Of a stretch of DNA of 7,596 bases, positions 6,601-7,596 are shown piece after piece. Numbering within the stretch: the stretch's first letter is position 1; each line of letters begins with the position of its first letter. The DNA is taken from positions 1-7,596 of the forward strand of contig JAUWIR010000200.1 in the NCBI GenBank assembly GCA_030605265.1. Reading direction: 5' to 3'. The position numbers and the translations under genes were made by a program. This stretch comes from Pseudomonadota bacterium. Its GTDB lineage: Bacteria; SZUA-182; DTGQ01. The notes beneath the pieces were generated by a model. The model was not told the DNA's origin, searched no databases, and saw nothing but the letters and a program-made list of their open reading frames with translations.

Positions 6601-7393
6601 AGCGGATAAAGCGAAGGAAGGCCTTATCACTCAGGCCCACGGCGGCACGCTTTTTCTTGACGAAATAGGCGAGCTTCCCTTATCTATTCAAAAAAAGTTC
6701 CTTCGGGTCCTCCAAGAACATCGTTTCCGCCCCATAGGAAGTAAAAAAGAAAGAGAAAGTAATTTTAGACTTATAGCGGCCACCAACCAGGACCTTGATG
6801 AAATGGTAAAAATCGACAAATTCCGGAATGATCTCTTGTTTCGCTTAAAGTCCTTCCCTATTTGCTTACCGCCGTTAAGAGAAAGGCCTGAAGATATTAA
6901 AAAGCTGGCAGTATATCACCTGAATAGATTTTCAAGGGATTATTGCAAAGAAGCCAAGGCTTTTTCTCCTGAATTCTTTGAGACCCTATCTGCCTATAAC
7001 TGGCCTGGAAATGTTCGGGAATTAGTGAATACTATGGAAAGAACATTGGCCGAGGCGGGTGATGAGCCTATCCTCTTTCCTAAGCATCTCCCCACCAATA
7101 TTCGCATAAAAGCTGCCAAAGACTTGGTTGGTAAACCTTCTCTTGATCAAAGAAGAGGGGAGGAAAACCAAACTTCTTTTCAAAGTTTTTTAAAACTGCA
7201 GGACCTTCGAGATTCAGTGGAACAAAAATACTTGCAGGATTTGGTATCCTACACTGAAGGGAATATAAAAGATGCCTGTGAAATATCCGGCATGTCTCAA
7301 TCACGGTTATACGCACTTTTTAAAAAACATAACCTTTTTGCCCCAAAACGAACCCACTCTAAAAGCGCCTCTTTTGATAATATAGTATCCTAA
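3674..7393 (+). CDS. Membrane hybrid histidine kinase fused to NtrC-family sigma54 activator
   Basis: 1239 residues, uninterrupted. Domains: TM1 (21-40), outer loop of about 30 residues, TM2 (72-93), coiled coil, PAS1 (about 132-245), PAS2 (about 254-370), HisKA with His393 (His-Asp-Phe-Asn-Asn), HATPase_c (G1 Asp549-Thr-Gly-His-Gly, F-box 563-569, G2 575-579), REC1 (Asp639/640, phospho-Asp685, Thr713, Lys735), REC2 (Asp768-770, phospho-Asp812, Thr840, Lys862), AAA+ (Walker A 925-932, GAFTGA 972-977 that contacts sigma54, Walker B Asp996-Glu997, sensor I near 1031-1039, arginine-finger candidates Arg1051/Arg1057, Trp-Pro-Gly-Asn-Val-Arg 1110-1115), and a Fis-type HTH (about 1183-1222). All key residues are present. 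Sensing, phosphorelay and sigma54 promoter opening would therefore sit in one membrane protein; related genes usually encode the kinase and regulator separately. The second half begins with Met759 (codon 5948), like a free regulator's start. The ATG at 3674 has only TGGA one base upstream; an in-frame GTG at 3692 has AAAGGA at 9 bases and may be the true start. Confidence 0.9.
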   Translation: MKGKTPVLDPIKQEKKSFRKISVIIMAVVLPLVVIISIAYKTHSTFQKDIVAQVPTVQTPYISQIFYNNLGKLSLLLLILLLGAAGIALFRILKQKILLEAETQYLKRTAESTKTLGQSEERYLQKERDKAQKYLDIAGIMLMVIDANGEISLINKKGCQILGYQESEIIGQNWFDVFLPQRIRGKLKEFFERLMAGEIGQGEYFENPVLTKSGQERIIAWHNALLDDNEGKIIGTISSGEDITEAKLVETERERLVTAMEQIAEGVLITDCDFIIQYINVAFEHISGYSRREIIGRNIKLLESGQHDEAFMKAMWDTILGGDVGSGHFINKNKGGALFEAEATISPLRNNEGTIVNFVGVYRDVTHEIMLKKQLRQAQRMEAIGAMAGGIAHDFNNILGAIIGYTELCLDDVTEENPARDNLYEILRAGRRAASLIKQILTFSRQNGQAKEPVKISFIIKEALKMLRAVLPSTIEIRQTMDAKMDTILADPTQIYQILVNLCTNAVHVMRNKGGILEVSLGEVNLDSEATAQYPDLKPGPYLKLTIRDTGHGIDSTIIDRIFDPFFTTKGKEEGSGMGLAVVHGIVKTHGGKITVSSTPEKGTTFELFFPQVEAVIPSLLEIPRPSLSKGHERILLVDDEKSLIHIGQRMLERLGYKIIAKTSSAEALQCFRAEPDKFDLVVTDQTMPNLTGIQLTKELKKIRPDIPIILCTGFYEKTTGETIKRLGIAELLMKPVDIRKMAEAVRRALDGKKADEGMLKSDILIIDDDQTLCNFLSDAIRRKGHEPAYALNLKDGLARVKSGKFDVVFLDVRMPDGNGLEILEKIKKAPSSPEVIIITGEGDPKDAEFAIKNGAWDYVKKPSSVQAMITPLFRAIQYRQGKMAQKPFLPPKRHGIIGSSSKMKVCLDHLAQAAKSEANVLITGETGTGKELFAMAIHKNSPRRDKNFVVVDCAALPETLVESMLFGHEKGAFTGADKAKEGLITQAHGGTLFLDEIGELPLSIQKKFLRVLQEHRFRPIGSKKERESNFRLIAATNQDLDEMVKIDKFRNDLLFRLKSFPICLPPLRERPEDIKKLAVYHLNRFSRDYCKEAKAFSPEFFETLSAYNWPGNVRELVNTMERTLAEAGDEPILFPKHLPTNIRIKAAKDLVGKPSLDQRRGEENQTSFQSFLKLQDLRDSVEQKYLQDLVSYTEGNIKDACEISGMSQSRLYALFKKHNLFAPKRTHSKSASFDNIVS

Positions 7394-7402
7394 AAAAAGA
7401 TA

Positions 7403-7420
7403 TAACAGGATAAACAAGAT
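7403..7420. repeat. Two imperfect 9-bp tandem units (TAACAGGAT / AAACAAGAT)
   Basis: Two adjacent 9-base units differ at two positions. They lie 10 bases after the operon's stop codon. AACAGGAT-type units of this sort are familiar from intergenic regions of deltaproteobacteria and other environmental bacteria (recollection, not searched). Function unknown. No hairpin-plus-T-run terminator is visible between the stop and this repeat. Confidence 0.45.
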
Positions 7421-7434
7421 TTGTAATAGTTCAC

Positions 7435-7458
7435 CACGGAGACACAGAGGCACTGAGA
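7435..7458. repeat. Three 8-bp degenerate units CACGGAGA / CACAGAGG / CACTGAGA
   Basis: Three tandem octamers share CAC at positions 1-3 plus A or G at most others; two extra bases (TT or TC) and an A-rich tail flank them. This CAC-nGAGn element is of the type often found beside GxxExxY-family genes (from memory), and here it ends one base before the ATG of such a gene remnant. The AGAGG in the middle unit (7446-7450) sits 9 bases before that ATG and could serve as its ribosome site. Confidence 0.6.
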
Positions 7459-7459
7459 A

Positions 7460-7596
7460 ATGATTTTAGAAGATGTTCTTGAACTCAAAGTAGTTGATAC
7501 AATAGCACCAATTCACGAGGCACAATTGTTAACCTATTTGAGATTATCCGGGATGAAGGTAGGCCTTATTATAAATTTTAATGTGCCTGTTTTAAA
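7460..7596 (+). CDS. GxxExxY-family protein, N-terminally truncated, runs off the window
   Basis: From ATG 7460 an open frame of 45 complete codons reaches the window edge. Recognisable is the C-terminal half of the GxxExxY family (PDDEXK_3-like nuclease fold, function not established): the Glu-Leu-Lys catalytic-type strand (residues 8-10), a Pro-Ile-His-Glu-Ala-Gln-Leu-Leu-Thr-Tyr block (17-26) and Gly-Leu-Ile-Ile-Asn-Phe-Asn-Val-Pro (35-43). Full-length members are about 120-130 residues and carry a Gly-x-x-Glu-x-x-Tyr motif near the start. Here that first half is absent and the CAC repeat directly abuts the remaining part, so an internal deletion or a recombination within the repeat is likely. 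It is probably a gene remnant, though the 3' end is not seen. Confidence 0.7.
   Translation, partial: MILEDVLELKVVDTIAPIHEAQLLTYLRLSGMKVGLIINFNVPVL

Noticed and set aside
7391..7430. Rho-independent terminator after the operon
   Set aside because: Only an A-run directly after the stop and no GC-rich inverted repeat followed by T residues.
7403..7458. CRISPR array
   Set aside because: Units are only 8-9 bases, directly adjacent, with no spacers and no cas genes.

Overview
The window carries one densely packed plus-strand operon of two-component signalling genes. After it come a short repeat-rich spacer and the broken end of an unrelated small gene. Protein style (tandem zinc-binding CZB sensor, PAS/HisKA/HATPase kinases, an NtrC-type sigma54 activator) and the CAC-GGAGA type repeat beside a GxxExxY-family gene suggest a deltaproteobacterium-like organism (Desulfobacterota or relatives). 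This is inference from style; no taxonomic marker is present.

Layout: 1-182 has no recognisable gene. 183-2154 is one membrane sensor kinase (TM, two extracytoplasmic CZB zinc-binding domains, TM, HAMP, HisKA, HATPase_c), now split over three reading frames by two frame changes. 2158-3655 is a soluble REC-PAS-HisKA-HATPase_c protein whose good ribosome site lies inside the end of gene 1; its first 12 codons are out of frame with the rest because of one extra base. 3674-7393 is an intact 1239-residue protein: TM-TM-PAS-PAS-HisKA-HATPase_c-REC-REC-AAA+ (sigma54 activator)-Fis-type HTH. It is in effect a hybrid kinase and an NtrC-family regulator in one chain. 7394-7459 holds two families of short degenerate tandem repeats. 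7460-7596 is the C-terminal half of a GxxExxY (PDDEXK_3-like) protein running off the window.

Likely logic (inference): the CZB kinase senses zinc or an oxidant outside the inner membrane, the REC-PAS kinase is an intermediate, and the membrane-anchored fusion protein turns the phosphosignal into sigma54-dependent transcription. No Hpt domain is visible. Target promoters are not in the window.

Most notable: (1) the kinase/NtrC fusion, which would tether an enhancer-binding protein to the membrane; (2) paired extracytoplasmic CZB domains; (3) at the first frame change, an A-AAA-AAG heptamer in the correct frame, preceded by a G-rich Shine-Dalgarno-like tract and followed by a perfect 7-bp hairpin, resembling a -1 recoding cassette; (4) several small indels confined to about 860 bases, so the first kinase is either decaying or lies in a poorly read stretch.
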